Source: Isoetes taiwanensis (lineage: Eukaryota; Streptophyta; Lycopodiopsida; Isoetales; Isoetaceae). Taken from it: a stretch of DNA of 64,000 nucleotides. Positions 20,606 through 31,974 of this stretch are shown here, piece by piece (positions within the stretch are counted from its first letter, which is position 1; each line of letters opens with the position of its first letter). Where the stretch lies: the NCBI GenBank assembly GCA_021234155.1, contig JAJEKV010000002.1:10776725-10840724 (forward strand), given 5' to 3'. Position numbers and translations under genes: made by a program. Below the pieces are notes generated by a model. That model made no database searches and was not told where the DNA came from. It worked only from the letters and a program-made list of their open reading frames with translations.

Positions 20606-22238
20606 TGTGATGCTCCCTACAAAATATATGGCGCCTGGCCTTTCACTCCGTAGGAAATCCCCCATCCGGTCCTTCGACCACATGGGCCCTCCGAGTATCC
20701 CGCACTCCGGGTATCCCTAGTGTGGGAAGGGGACACGAAGGTGTCTTGCGCGCTCTTCCCCTATGGGCTCTTGTAACAGCGGAAGCATAAACAACACCAG
20801 AACTAGCAATAACAATACATCGAACTACCTCGAAGGGTAGCACATCCATACATCCATAGATACAATAGAGATAAACATATGCCGTAAAACATGAGAGCTC
20901 CTACCCAAGGCTTAGACTCATGGGAAGGTAACTGACGGCTAGGCCTTCAGATAGAGCAGACCGAGTCATAACAATGGCGGGGCTGGCTCGAGACAATGGC
21001 TAGGATTGACCACTCCATCCGCCCCTCCTGTGCATGCTTTGCAGATGGGCTAGATCGGGTCTGGTATGACTCTAGCCTTCTGGATATGCAATCTCATGGT
21101 ATCACCCATTGAGACTGCTCCGGGTTGCACCTCCCCGGTCCGACGAGGCAGGAAGGGTTCCATCTCCCCTTCTCGGGGTCTAGAGGTTCCACGGGCAGCT
21201 AGAGAATCGTGGCGACACATGATTGTTCCCCGACTTAATCCTCCAAAACAAGAGCCAGGCCGACACCTGCAGCTCTTGAGAGGCAGGGCGACACCATTGC
21301 CCCAGGATGTGTCGGACCCATGCCCGGCCCACTCGAAGTGACCGGCCATAAGCCTAGCCCGCTATGGGGTCCTCAGTAGCCGCACTCAGCAGGGACCCTC
21401 CCTCCGTCTCGCCTCTAGCCCCGTTATGTAGTGCTGAGTCATATCATAGCCCCCGTAGCCCGGTGGGTTCCTATGCACAGGCCGCATAATAATAGGAACT
21501 AAAGGGTCTAAACTAGGAGCATCACTAAGTAATGGCTACTAGGTCTCTACCCCCCTTCCCAATACAAGAGGAGCAAACATGATCAACCAACATCACATAT
21601 CCACATAACATGATAGTAATGAGAACAACATCTAAACCTAATCATACACATCTAACTTACAGTTAGGGTTTATTGATTAGGGTCCAAGATCTACACTGAG
21701 GGTTCTAGGAAGGCTTTACTAGAGACACGAAATGCTAACTCATCTAGAGTCCTAACTTCTAGATGTTCTACAAAGAACTCTAACCCAAATACCTGCTCAT
21801 GAGGAACTCCCTCCTGCTCCCGGCGTCTCCATGTCTTCAAGGTGATTGAAGTAGCTCCCACTCCTATTGAAGCGCACACGCTCCGGGGGCTGCTGTGCTA
21901 GGCTATGCCACTCAAAAGGAGTTTTGAGCGCGAAGAAGGTTCCCAGACTACTGGAGCTAGAAAAGAGGCCTAAGGTTAGGGTTTAGGCCTTTATAGATTG
22001 GGGTTCACATATTATATACCACGTGGCTCCAATGGGGTAGGGCCGTGTGGCGGTTGCCCAATAGGATAAGGCCATGTGGAAAATGGCCTTACCCTAAGGG
22101 TGTCTAAGTCATATGAATAACTTAGACATGCACCCTATGCCACTAACCTATGGTATACAAGGCTATGGAGATAGACTTGTATAGTGATGGACCTGGAAAT
22201 ATACGTATTTATAGTGTATATTTTCATAGAACGTCAGA
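20606..22238 (-). mobile_element. 3' LTR of a minus-strand chromovirus, about 1.6 kb
   Basis: The reverse complement begins TCTGACGTTC and ends GTAGGGAGCATCACA. It aligns along its length with the solo LTR at 45272-46846, which begins TGTGACGTTCC and ends GTAGGGGACGTCACA. Shared blocks include ttgtattgggaaggg, ggtagagacc, gatgctcctagtt and cggcctgtgca. On the minus strand a TATA-like CTATAAAGG is followed by AACCCTAACC, a plausible promoter. A polypurine tract lies just upstream of its 5' end, so this is a 3' LTR. The gypsy RT at 19837-20605 stops exactly at its other end. Confidence 0.8.
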
Positions 22239-22252
22239 TTCTCCCCCCCTTA
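22239..22252 (-). promoter_or_regulatory. Polypurine tract of the chromovirus
   Basis: The minus strand reads aagggggggagaa directly before the LTR start (TCTGACG). This is the position and composition of the plus-strand primer used in LTR-retrotransposon reverse transcription. It shows that the internal region lay toward higher coordinates. Confidence 0.7.
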
Positions 22253-23063
22253 GGATAATGCTGTCCTCAGTATTACGCTAAGGTGGCGAACCTACAACAG
22301 CCCTGCAAAACTCCGTTAATTACTTATTATGTAATTATAAGGCTATATTTATAAGTTATACAAAATTATATAGCCATAACAACTATTATTATAAAGTATA
22401 CACATATAATATTATTACAACAAATTTAGGAGTTAATAGTTAAGTCTAAAATTTATGACTCTTGTCTTCTCGTAACGTGCTCCCTCCTCCATGCTTCCCT
22501 TCACTGGCCTGCACAAGTAGCACATTACGTTATATAAGTTAATATGTTTGTCGCTTTAGGGGACCACCTCCCTAATTACCTCCTTGAGCCGAACCACTAG
22601 CTCAAGGTCACCCTACTACTTGCACTCGATTATGGCCCCATAAGGATTTGAGCTTAAGGACCATTTAAGATGATCTTATCATTGCCCATGATCAGGTGCT
22701 ACCTTGTACACGATCCCCTTGATCGAGTACACCCGCAGTTCCTCATGCCCCTGAGGGTTTAAGCTAGGGAACGTCTCACGATCCCATCATCGCGCATGAT
22801 CACTCGTACGTCACCATGACCCCCCTGCGCGTGCCCTACATCGTGGCATAGAGATCGTCCAAATTATGGTCTCATCATCGCCCACCATGCCACTCTTCCT
22901 CGCACATGACCTTTCTGGTCATGCGCACTCTTGGTGCGTGTTCGCCTAGAGAATGCCTTTAGAGCGTATCTCATCATCGCCTACACTTCCAAGACTTTGG
23001 CATATGCACTCTACTAGCCCGAATGCATATGCTTACTAGAGCTATACTAAGACATACACTTAA
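22253..23063 (-). other. Chromovirus 3' non-coding region with degenerate repeats
   Basis: Lies between the chromodomain stop and the polypurine tract. From about 22660 to 22990 the words ctcatcatcgccca and cccatgatca recur four or five times at roughly 100-base spacing with variable flanks, indicating an old tandem array. No coding sequence was seen. Confidence 0.5.
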
Positions 23064-23312
23064 CTAAGCATCTGGCAAGTCGGCGTCGACCAGCTCGAAG
23101 ATGACTCGGTCGTCGAACTCCTTCATAAAGTCCGAGTATTGCTTCTCTAGATCTTGCTTCAATACCCAAGTCGCGTCTTCCATGGGCAAGTGCTTTCATT
23201 TAACCAAAAATTGGAGGAATCGAGACCATCTCGTCTTCTTGAATGCCTTGTTGAGGATTAACTCGGGCACTATTTCAACTTGTTCTTCCGTCATCTCCAA
23301 CAAAGTTGGAGT
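23064..23312 (-). pseudogene. Chromovirus chromodomain (end of Pol), decayed
   Basis: The minus strand encodes EMTEEQVEIVPELILNKAFK, FLQFLVK, then an in-frame TGA where the family has tryptophan, then HLPMEDATWVLKQDLEKQYS, FDDRVIFELVDADLPDA and a stop at 23064. This is the C-terminal chromodomain that guides integration of chromoviruses to heterochromatin. It parallels the remnant at 8560-8990. The upstream part (integrase and so on) was displaced by the LINE starting at about 23313. Confidence 0.75.
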
Positions 23313-23336
23313 ACTCCATGATCGCGAATGTATTAT

Positions 23337-24936
23337 GGCAAAGCGCGCATTCCAAGCTGCTATAGACAAATGTGCTGCCAAGAAAGATTATAAGAATCTT
23401 GTTAAGCATAAAATCGAAAATGGGAAAGGGAACACCTGCAAAAACTTCTAGATGATATTGCAGTGGATCCAAAATGCTTTTGGACAAAACTGCAACATCC
23501 CATTGAATTGGGAGAGATCGCACAAGAAAGTTTGCTTGAATGGATAAGAGAATTATACACTGTTGCTAATAGCAATGAAATGCAAATTGGTACTGCCTAT
23601 ACTACACTCTTTGATAAGAGTGATGTTACATATGCTTTACAAAGGATGCAAAATGGGAAATCCTTAGACCTAAATGGGTTCTGTGCTGAGCTGCTTAAAT
23701 GGGGAGGTGATCTTTTAAATGATAAGTTGGTTGATATTTGTAACTTGCCTTTCCATTGTGGCTTTCCACAGGAATGGTATTTAAGCAAGGTGTTTCCTAT
23801 TCATAAGTTCGGTGATAAAAACCAGGCAAGAAGAGCCACATCCCAGGTCTGTGCATCCACGAAGAAGATAGAAACGTCTGCATCAAAATTCCGAAGCCTA
23901 ATCTATGAGATCCAGGCCGAGAGTAAGAAATAGATGCATGTTGTCGCAAAAAATCCGTGGGGTTATGGCTCAGTAGATAATGGAAGATGCAAGACCCTAA
24001 GATCCAAAAATAACAAAGCCAGCCTAAATTTATCATCACAGTCGGACAATTTTGGTTAGCAATGTATTTGCAAAACTCTTTGCAACTATGCTTGAGAGAA
24101 AGCTCTCTAATTGGGCTGATGAGAAGAACGAGCGCGCTTATGGACAAGCAGGTTTTCGCCATGACCATTCCACTGTTGATCATTTAGTCACTTTAAGGGT
24201 GATTAATGAAAGCGCAAAGGGTACTAGACATAATCAGTTTTTGGCCTTCATTGATCTAGCAAAAGCTTTTGATAGAGTTGATCGAGGTGACTTGCAGAAT
24301 AGGCTAGAGCTGCTACAAGTTCCTCCAGAGCTCCAACAGGCAGTTGCGCGTCTATACCAACAAGTACTTATTGAACTTTCATTTCCATTTAAAAGCACTG
24401 AACAGGTCCAGAGCACGATTGGGGTGAAACAGGGGTGCCCTTATTCTCCCACTCTCTTTGGACTTTATATTGATGAACTTGAGGGGTGGCTTGCACGTAT
24501 GGAAGGAGTTGGAGTCAATGTTGGTAGATATCTCATACAGGTTTTACTTTTTGCGGATGATATAGTTTTGATTTCTAGAACTGCTGCTGGTCTCCAACAT
24601 CATTTGGATACTCTTCAGGGATTTTGCGATCAAAAAGGTATGGCTATCAATGTTGCAAAATCTAAAGTCATGATAGTTGGCACAAAAAAAACTTTTCGAT
24701 TCACCATTGGGGAATGTGAGTTAGAAACAGTGCATAGTTATAAATACCTTGGAATAGAGATGGCAAGTAAATATTCATGGAAGCTGGCAGCTGAAAAACG
24801 CGCTTCTGGTGGGCTTAGAACCCTTTATGGTATCTTCCATACTTGTCGTGTGAATAACTTGTGGCATTGGATACTCAGGAGATTACTTTATGACACTCAA
24901 GTTAAGGCGGTCGTTTTATATGGCTGTCCAGCTTGA
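23337..24936 (+). pseudogene. LINE pre-RT and reverse transcriptase domain
   Basis: The first part (KRAFQAAIDKCAAKKDYKNL, then AVDPKCFWTKLQ, YALQRMQNGKSLDLNGFCAE) is the linker and RT-0/1 region. After a non-coding insert the RT core is open for 294 codons from 24052: SNVFAKLFATMLERKLSNW, QAGFRHDHSTVDHLVTLR, catalytic FIDLAKAFDRVDR, GVKQGCPYSPTLFGLYIDEL, LLFADDIVLISRT, and YKYLGIEM. All RT catalytic residues are present in this stretch. It ends at YGCPA with a stop where another insertion begins. The insert and stops make the whole element inactive. Confidence 0.8.
23820..24045. other. Non-coding insert within the LINE reverse transcriptase
   Basis: The LINE frame is lost after FPIHKFGDKN and resumes near SNVFAKL. 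The 220-base insert includes ggttatggctcagtagataa, similar to a tRNA A box, which hints at a tRNA-related SINE. No B box or target-site duplication was found. Confidence 0.35.
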
Positions 24937-24947
24937 GCCCCTGGACT

Positions 24948-25270
24948 TTTTTTTTTGATGAACGTGGACCTTTATTACTCAAAAGAATACAAAGAGTACA
25001 TGGGGGACTCAAAACCCAGTGGAGAAGATATCCACTAGAGCAACACTATCCACCACATACATAACATAGAAAAGCAGATCACCAATTGAGCACAACTGTT
25101 TGCTATGAGTAGGTGTGAATCTGAAGATATTGTTCCCAAATGACACTTTTGATGTCATCCTTCAAGGAAGAACATTTGTACGCCTTCACAATGCGACTAC
25201 GGGCATCGCTAAGCACTTGCGTATCTGAAAAGAGCCGTCCCTTGAAACTCCATACTGCATTATGCTTGCG
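24948..25270 (-). mobile_element. Short retroposon 3' end inserted in the LINE
   Basis: A run of T at 24949-24957 (complement of a short A tail) starts a segment unrelated to the flanking LINE coding sequence, which resumes near 25280. The layout fits a 5'-truncated minus-strand LINE or SINE insertion. No exact target-site duplication was seen. Confidence 0.45.
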
Positions 25271-25279
25271 GAAACTGGA

Positions 25280-25937
25280 TTGATTCCCCTGAAACTGAAG
25301 CTTTATGCCGTACTATTGCATATGTAAATTGCTCCCTTCAGATCGTCTCCCTTTCCAGGCTATACAGCAATCCAAAGTACGAGGATGGTTCTCTCAAGTG
25401 ATTCAATCGGCAGAAAAGTGGGGTGTAGATGATTCTGCTTGGCCGGAGTCAACCAAACTAAAAGAGGTACGCATGCAAATACTTCCAAAAGTCTCGGGCA
25501 AATTGTGGGATCCAAATGATATTGATATGAATTTTTTTTTTTTTATAAAGATGATATTAATAGTATGGCTGCATATGGAGAACAATCTTACTTGCTGTCT
25601 AATATTAGCAGGCAAAATAGAATCTTGATTTCTCAGCTACGAACTTCCTCGGCACATTGAGACATGAAGGTGGTATAGAACTCCTCGACATACAAGGTAC
25701 TGCCCGAGCTGTCTTGACCCTAAAATTGAGTCAGAGGTACATACTTTTTTGGAGTGTCCTGCCTATGAACATATAAGAAGTAAGTATAACATTTCAGGAT
25801 TCACATTGTCAGAGCTTTTTAATACGCCTCCAAATCTCCTTAGTTCATATCTCAAGGATGTTTGGAAGGAAGGAGCTGACATAATGGAGTTGTTTGTTAA
25901 TATGGAAATACTTGAAGCTACAGGTGCCCTTGTTTAA
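25280..25937 (+). pseudogene. LINE C-terminal region with Cys/His cluster
   Basis: Continuation of the LINE after the insertion: RGWFSQVIQSAEKWGVDD, then, across a frameshift and an oligo-T, CPSCLDPKIESEVHTFLECP, giving C-x2-C-x7-H-x4-C. That is the zinc-knuckle-like cluster at the end of many LINE ORF2 proteins. The frame ends at the stop at 25935. Confidence 0.65.
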
Positions 25938-25940
25938 GCG

Positions 25941-28900
25941 CCTTGTGGACTATATATTTCTTGTACTATCTTCGCCATATGGACCTGAGGGTCTTAAATG
26001 GCGTGATCCTCCTATATAATAATGTTATAGGGTGTGTCTTCAACCACGCCCTAGATCGGATGGCTAAAAACTAGGCTGCAGATCCGACGGTCGTGGGAAA
26101 AAAAAAGGGGCGGTCGTGGTATGCGATTAGGGTAAAGCTGCGGCTTCTCTTGGGGTTTCTCTTGCGGCACCGAGCTTGCTTTTAATCTTGCTCAAGCGCT
26201 TTCCTTCTTCGGCTATGGTAAAGCTTCACGGAATGAATGGCATGGCATGGAAGAAGAGCCGAGAAGCCTGGACTATGGTTAGAAAAAATAATGATTGGCA
26301 TTCTTTCCTCTGTTCTTGAAGAATGGATCAGTCTTCTTACATAGGAAGCCATTGCAGTACATTATGAGATGGACCATTATAACTATCTCATCGATCTGTA
26401 TGAGGAAGGTAATATCGGAGAAGGAATGGATACTTCTTTTGCTGCTTTGAAAGAACCGTTGATTCGTTTGTAATTCGGGCTTTAAGTTTTAGCTTTAATC
26501 ATTTGGGTCTTCACTTTGATTTTGATTTTGCATTGCAGTAGAACGATTGGCAAGGAAGGAGGCTTGGATGTGAGAACATGCTTTAAGCTTTGTCTACTAA
26601 GGTTTTAGCTTCATTTTTTGTTTTATGTCCTGTTCATTATTAAGTTATGTTCTTAGAGCTTGGTATTAAACTTGACTTGGAACGTCCCAAATAGGCAGTT
26701 CCTTTGAAAATGGAAAATCACCATAACCAATGTTTACACCCCTTGGATAATCAAAATCTCAGTTCTGCTAACATTATTGCATACGAATAGTTTGTGCACT
26801 TGATCCAGATGTTCAAAATTTTGATGGAAATCTCAAGTACATGATAGAGAAGGCATTGATTAGCTTAGCAAATAGGGTGCAGATGAATCTGACCTCTTCC
26901 ATTGAAGGATGTGACTGCTACCTTCCTTGGGGTGGATGAAGAAGTGGCCAATATAATACGTGGCTATAAGTAAGATATTTGGGCCACTGAGTCATTATTT
27001 GAAGTTTTGCAGTGAAGTGAGAAAATGTATAAGGAGAACAAAAGGGAAGTAATGTTGATTCAGTATGCATTGAAACTTGAAGCATGTTGTATAGAAGCAG
27101 ATGAATCTCACTATCCTTCTTTAGGGACTATCAAGGTGACAAAGATCTTATGGCCCCCACTAAATTAGTTGGCATGTCCTCAACAGAAGCATTTTATACT
27201 GCAGGACCTTACCCTCCTACTAACGCATTTTGTCGAATCGAACTGCATAATTTTTGCAAGCAGTGGCAATGGTGGTGTTTGGCCAAGCTGTGGCCTTATC
27301 TATCTTCTTGGCAATCAAATATTCTAAAAACACTGACTAATATGAACGTTCCATTCGACATTCTGCCAGGCCGAGGGCCTGTCATCTACAAACCCATCAC
27401 AACAGCAAAAGTTGTTGCTGAAGTTAAAAAGCTTTGTCCTGTACAGTCTGTCATATGCTGGCAAAATTGACGAGCTTAGAGATGAAGTATGTGTTGTAGA
27501 TAAAAATGTTGTTTCCTGTATATGCATGCAAAATAATACGTACTGCATGATTATTTGTATTGAGACAAGGAATTAACAAAATGTGCCATGAGCTAAAAAG
27601 AAAGAGACAGTAACATGATAAGTTTTAAATCCATTGATCCAATTAATAACCTTGCTCCAATTCTATATTAAATAACATGATAAATTGCAAATCTATTGAT
27701 CTACATTCAATTCTAGATTAAGGTACATATACAAAATAATTGCAACACAAAGCACTTTCATTATTCTAAGAACCTGATGAAGAACAATGTTTATAAAGCA
27801 TATATAACAAAAAACACCAATGGTATGCCTAAAATTGTCAATGGTGTGCCTAAAATAGTGAAAATATTTACGAGTTATACACATATGTTGATAGGCATGG
27901 AGATGCATGTTAAAACAAAAACATGTCAATACAATCCAAAACAAATATATAGTATATAGACATAATTCATACAAGAAATTTATCGCGGCGGCCTTGGCCG
28001 CTGCGAACATTTCTCTTTATCGAGTTTGTGCTAGTTGAAAATGATATGAACGTCCAACTTGCTGTCCATTCGTCAAACTTGCTGTTTATTCGAAACTGTT
28101 GTCAAGAAGGTGTCGAATGCGTGCAAAACTTAATATTTAAAACATGAAAGGGAACTTCGGCGTACAATGAAACAACAACATAATATCACATACCTATACT
28201 GCTCCAACATATCAACATTGCCAACATGCTGTCTAGTTTAGTTATGTTGTCAAACCTAAATTTTCCAATGAATTGGTTTAGTACATCATATGATGAGAAG
28301 TGTCTATTAAATATGCACCATATACTGTGCTTTCTAGCACACAATACACAAATGATTTTCCTTATGCCAGACCGAACAAAAATCATCCTCATGCTAGGTT
28401 TGCTAACATGCACCGCTACATTATTTAGACAATTACTCGATCTTCTTGTCTTAAATATATGTATGGGGCACAAAGTTATTTATTAATCCGTAGCAACAAT
28501 CAGAATTAGATCTTTTGGAGCACGGTATTATATTTGTTCTTATGCTGATCAACCATATACTTTGTGCAATATACTCCAATTACTCAGTTGAATGTTACAC
28601 GAGCATTCAACTGAGGAGCATTCACAACATACACATGCTGCAGTACATGAGCTTAGTTTATGGACCCAGTTGGCGAAGCTTAGTTTATTAACAAAAAACT
28701 CAGGCGCCAAATCCGTATATGCCATCTTTTCCTCTTTGCAATGCATCTAGCCACATCTTATATTAGATCTCGCCATAAAACAATGGCCAACACAAATTCG
28801 GCCATGCCAAATATGAACAACTATTTTTGTATGAGAAAATGCTGGCACACTTTGTCCAAAATGCCATTAGAGTAGAACATTTTAGCATATGTGCAATCCT

Positions 28901-29396
28901 ACGTGTCGATTTCTCATTTGCCTGGTGTCGATATTTTTTAAGAGTTATAGCATCTGTAAGTTAGGGCCTGGTAGGTAGGGTGCGACTCTTCTTTCTTCCA
29001 TCAGCTCTTTTCGTGTGAAGTATTGCAGTCCCCAGTAGCCCTGACCAGTCGGTTTTTCGCCGGATTTGTTGCTCTTTAATCTTCCCTATGGCCGGATCGA
29101 CCATGTCTGGAGATTTGATTTGATCTAAACTTCGTCAAATTTTGTCCTCTGCGTCCTCCAGCATCTGCTCTTCTCCTCTTAGGGTTGCATGTAATGGGAA
29201 TCAGGAGTTTCTGATCCGACTTACGGAGTTTTAGATTTGAGATTGATGCTGGGTTTAGTGTTTCCAGGATTCAATTTGCAGGCGGAGAAAAAATAGGTCT
29301 TCTCGGCAAAGTTCGTGGGTGAAGTGTTTCTAAAGACTTGAAGATTTCGAATCCTAGTATCAGGCGAGGATGTTGGAATCGATTTAGCCCGATCGG
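25941..29396. other. Gene-poor interval
   Basis: Mostly AT-rich. Near 26030-26110 and 60630-60660 there is a similar phrase (ccacgcccta followed by ggctcaga/ggatggct), perhaps shared 5' flanking sequence of unrelated fragments. Open frames at 27150-27470 (106 codons) and 28226-28486 have no recognisable motifs. A GC-rich short hairpin lies at 27985-28003. No gene can be supported. Confidence 0.3.
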
Positions 29397-29580
29397 CTCC
29401 AGAAGTAACTCCGGCCCGACCACCGGGTTCGCCTGGCGAACCCCAAAATCGCCGAGCTGAACCGCGGATCGCCGGAGGCCGAACCCAATTGCCTGACGTG
29501 GTGGTGGCGACATCAGCGGAAGCGGGACTGCGTGGCATTAGCTACCGGTTCCGCCGGAACAAACCCGGTTTTGGCCGATG
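29397..29580 (+). repeat. GC-rich repeat, left member of an inverted pair
   Basis: Aligns imperfectly with the reverse complement of 30660-30840. Shared words in order are gggttcgcctggcgaacccc, a diverged middle, and gcgtggcattagctaccgg (gcgtggcattgctaccggg in the partner). The palindromic word gttcgcc..ggcgaac is characteristic. It could be the terminal repeat of a 1.4-kb element, or one of two independent insertions. Confidence 0.5.
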
Positions 29581-30002
29581 CGTGTGATGGGCTGTTTGGC
29601 GTGGATGAAACGCCTGTAGGGTTCAGCCCGAGCGAACCCACCGTGGTCGGGTGGCGAATCGGGTGGCGAGTTTTGCGGTCGGGCCCGAGCAATAATTAAG
29701 CCCCAGGGTTCGCTAAACGAACTATTCTTCTACTCCTCCAAATTTCTTCCTTCTTCCCATTCGGCCGCCCACGATCTTCGCCCAAAGCGGCATTTTCCAT
29801 TTCTATCCTTGGCATTACGCCTGCATTGCCGATCCTCACCCCAATCGCCTTTCACCGCTTGATCTTCCTCAAAAATCTGCCCTTTCGCCCCATTCTTGCA
29901 AAAATTCCCAAATCGCCCGTTTTTTCTTCCGATCGTTTTTCTCGATTTGGGTTTTTTATTCCGTCCAATTCAAGGTGCCCGAGGTAGAATTCCCCGCATT
30001 GG

Positions 30003-30425
30003 GTGTTTGGATTTGAGTTTGGGTATGGCGATCCGAAACGGAGGGGCCTGGTTGGCTTAAGCCCTTTCTTTTCACGGGTGAACCCGCTCATTCTTGATTT
30101 AAGCTCTCTAGATCGGCCAAGATCAAGGTTCTTGAAGGATTCAAGCCAAGATGCAACAGTGTACAAATCCTCAAGGGCTTCGAAATATTCAAAAAGCATG
30201 AATCCTTGGGAAATTATTTTCTGGCTTCCCCCAAATCTTTACGTGGATGTAAGCCGCTCATTACTTAGATCTCCAAGGTCTCCTTCTATTTCTAAAAATG
30301 AGGGCAAGATTATCTCGAAAAATGCCCGCAGATCCACAGGAAGAAAATTTACGCTCACCAAGAAGTACTGTTTTATGATCCCGGAAGCCCTTGTAGCTCT
30401 GTTTCATCCCCAAGCTCGAAAGTGA
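30003..30425 (+). CDS. Unknown open frame inside the GC-rich inverted pair
   Basis: An open frame of 140 codons (first ATG in frame at 30204, MNPWEIIFWLPPNLYV) encodes a basic protein with no motif I recognise. Coding-like sequence appears to continue in another frame after its stop (KNWLNPFSFGGTKGELYQDN, about 30450-30510), which would make it a frameshifted fragment. Being enclosed by the inverted repeats at 29397 and 30660, it may be a gene piece carried by a transposon. It could equally be chance. Confidence 0.25.
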   Translation: MFGFEFGYGDPKRRGLVGLSPFFSRVNPLILDLSSLDRPRSRFLKDSSQDATVYKSSRASKYSKSMNPWEIIFWLPPNLYVDVSRSLLRSPRSPSISKNEGKIISKNARRSTGRKFTLTKKYCFMIPEALVALFHPQARK

Positions 30426-30659
30426 GCAGCCCATACCGATGCTTCTAAGAACTGGCTAAATCCGTTTTCTTTTGGCGGTACAAAAGGCGAGCTCTACCAA
30501 GATAACAAGCTATGGCGCCGTAACGTCTGCCATAGCCGCAATAAGCATTTGAAAAAATACAAGCCCCGGGTGGAGTTAACCCAAAGTGAACCCGGTAGCA
30601 ACGCATTCAATGCGAGATCGCGAGATCACCACGCCACAAGCCTGAGTCTGACCCTGGTT

Positions 30660-30840
30660 TGGGTTCGCCCAAGCGAACCCGGTAGCAATGCCACGCAGGC
30701 CCCCCCGCCACACCGCCCCGCCATCGCCGTTTTAGTGGTTCGGGTCAAGCGAATCCGATGGTTCGCCTCGGGCCGAACAGATGGGTTCGCCTGGGCGAAT
30801 TTTTGGGGTTCGCCCAGGCGAACCCGCTTGGTCTGACAAG
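30660..30840 (-). repeat. GC-rich repeat, right member of an inverted pair
   Basis: Reverse-complement partner of 29397-29580. It also contains its own strong palindromes: ggttcgcctgggcgaa followed by ttcgcccaggcgaacc (about 30784-30825) forms a long hairpin. Confidence 0.55.
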
Positions 30841-31338
30841 TTAGTTTCGGGAGCCAATAAAGTGGGCGTGTTGGAATTGTGGCTTTGAACGCGAGATCTG
30901 CCCAACGGATTTGATTCTGAGTCCTATATGCATGTATGAGTAATTTTGACCTAGCTATGGAGTTTCCTCGAGTTAGGAATAGCACGGAAGAAGAATTTTT
31001 TTTAACTGATGATTCTATGATATAGGCCACACAGGGAGGGGAAAGCTTATGGGGCCAAGCACTTGCACCTGGGGCGCCCAGGGTATCACTAATCCTTGGC
31101 CTTCAATCTTCTGCTTCAAATCATTAAGGCGTAAATTTAGATCGTCTGCCACAAAATGTTGTTTGAAAATCCATAAAATGGTGATTGCTAGCTTGCAATC
31201 CCTCGTGTTAGTTCTTCAACTTGAATTGCGATATTGTGCTCATGCTTCCAAAAGATACATAGATCATCAAGAAGGCACTTATTTTTCGCGACCATTCAAG
31301 GCAAGATGAATCCTCTTTCAAACTATTCGCACTAAAAT
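30841..31338. other. Interval without recognised genes
   Basis: No motif, repeat or RNA gene was seen here. Confidence 0.3.
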
Positions 31339-31575
31339 TCAAAACGTAAGCGTAATCTCCACCCAAAAAAAAGCAATTGGCGGTAATGGACCTTTTGGCA
31401 GAATATCGAATAATGTTTGGAATGCATCCTGCTCTAATCCTTGAAAGCTGTTTGCGGATCTACAAATAGCTTCGTTCAGCTTTTTCCTAGAATTTGCCCT
31501 CTTTTTCAAGGTTGAGTTTGCAGAGATAATAGAGAGGGCACGCTCTGGAATATCGAAGCAGTGCAGAGGTAGCAC
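31339..31575 (-). pseudogene. Coding-like fragment, protein not recognised
   Basis: A minus-strand open frame whose peptide (LPLHCFDIPERALSIISANS, then SFQGLEQDAFQTLFDILPKG) has the composition and helix periodicity of real protein, unlike the surrounding chance frames. It starts with no clear upstream context and ends at a stop. It lies upstream of the Helitron terminus at 32017 and may be captured cargo. Family unknown. Confidence 0.4.
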
Positions 31576-31974
31576 ACCAGGGAAGGCCTTCCCAGAAATT
31601 GTCGGATGAGGGGCGATGCCGAAGGGGCATATAGAAGATCGCCAGACGTGTCAGCGTCTAAAATTATCCGTTTTTTTTCTCCTCTTCGATTTTTTCCCCC
31701 GGACAGACACGATAACGTGGCGGCAAGATAGTAATAGAATAAAGAGAATATTCTTTATGAATCTTGCCCATAGCAATTATATCGTTTAGATATTTAAGGT
31801 TCTCCAATCTTAATAAACCTAAATGAACCTAATTTATATGGAAGAGAGAAACCCTATTTCATTGAATTGCTATGTTGCAAGCTCATTACGTATTCGTTTG
31901 CAATGTGATAAAGGGCATTGTAGAAAATGTTACATGATGCTATATCACGGTATTAGAAACACAATAAGCATATT

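Larger units (their letters stand above)
23313..25940 (+). mobile_element. Second LINE (non-LTR retrotransposon), 5'-truncated
   Basis: Plus-strand ORF2-like coding runs from about 23337 to 25937: a pre-RT region, reverse transcriptase, and a C-terminal Cys/His cluster. Two foreign segments interrupt it (about 23820-24045 and 24948-25270). The family differs from the other two LINEs in the window (FADD active site, compact RT). No poly(A) tail or target-site duplication was identified, so the ends are approximate. Confidence 0.7.

Noticed and set aside
27985-28003. GC-rich hairpin gcggcc/ggccgc considered as a Helitron end
   Set aside because: The following bases (CTTG on the minus strand) do not match CTRR-T, and there is no similarity to the other termini.
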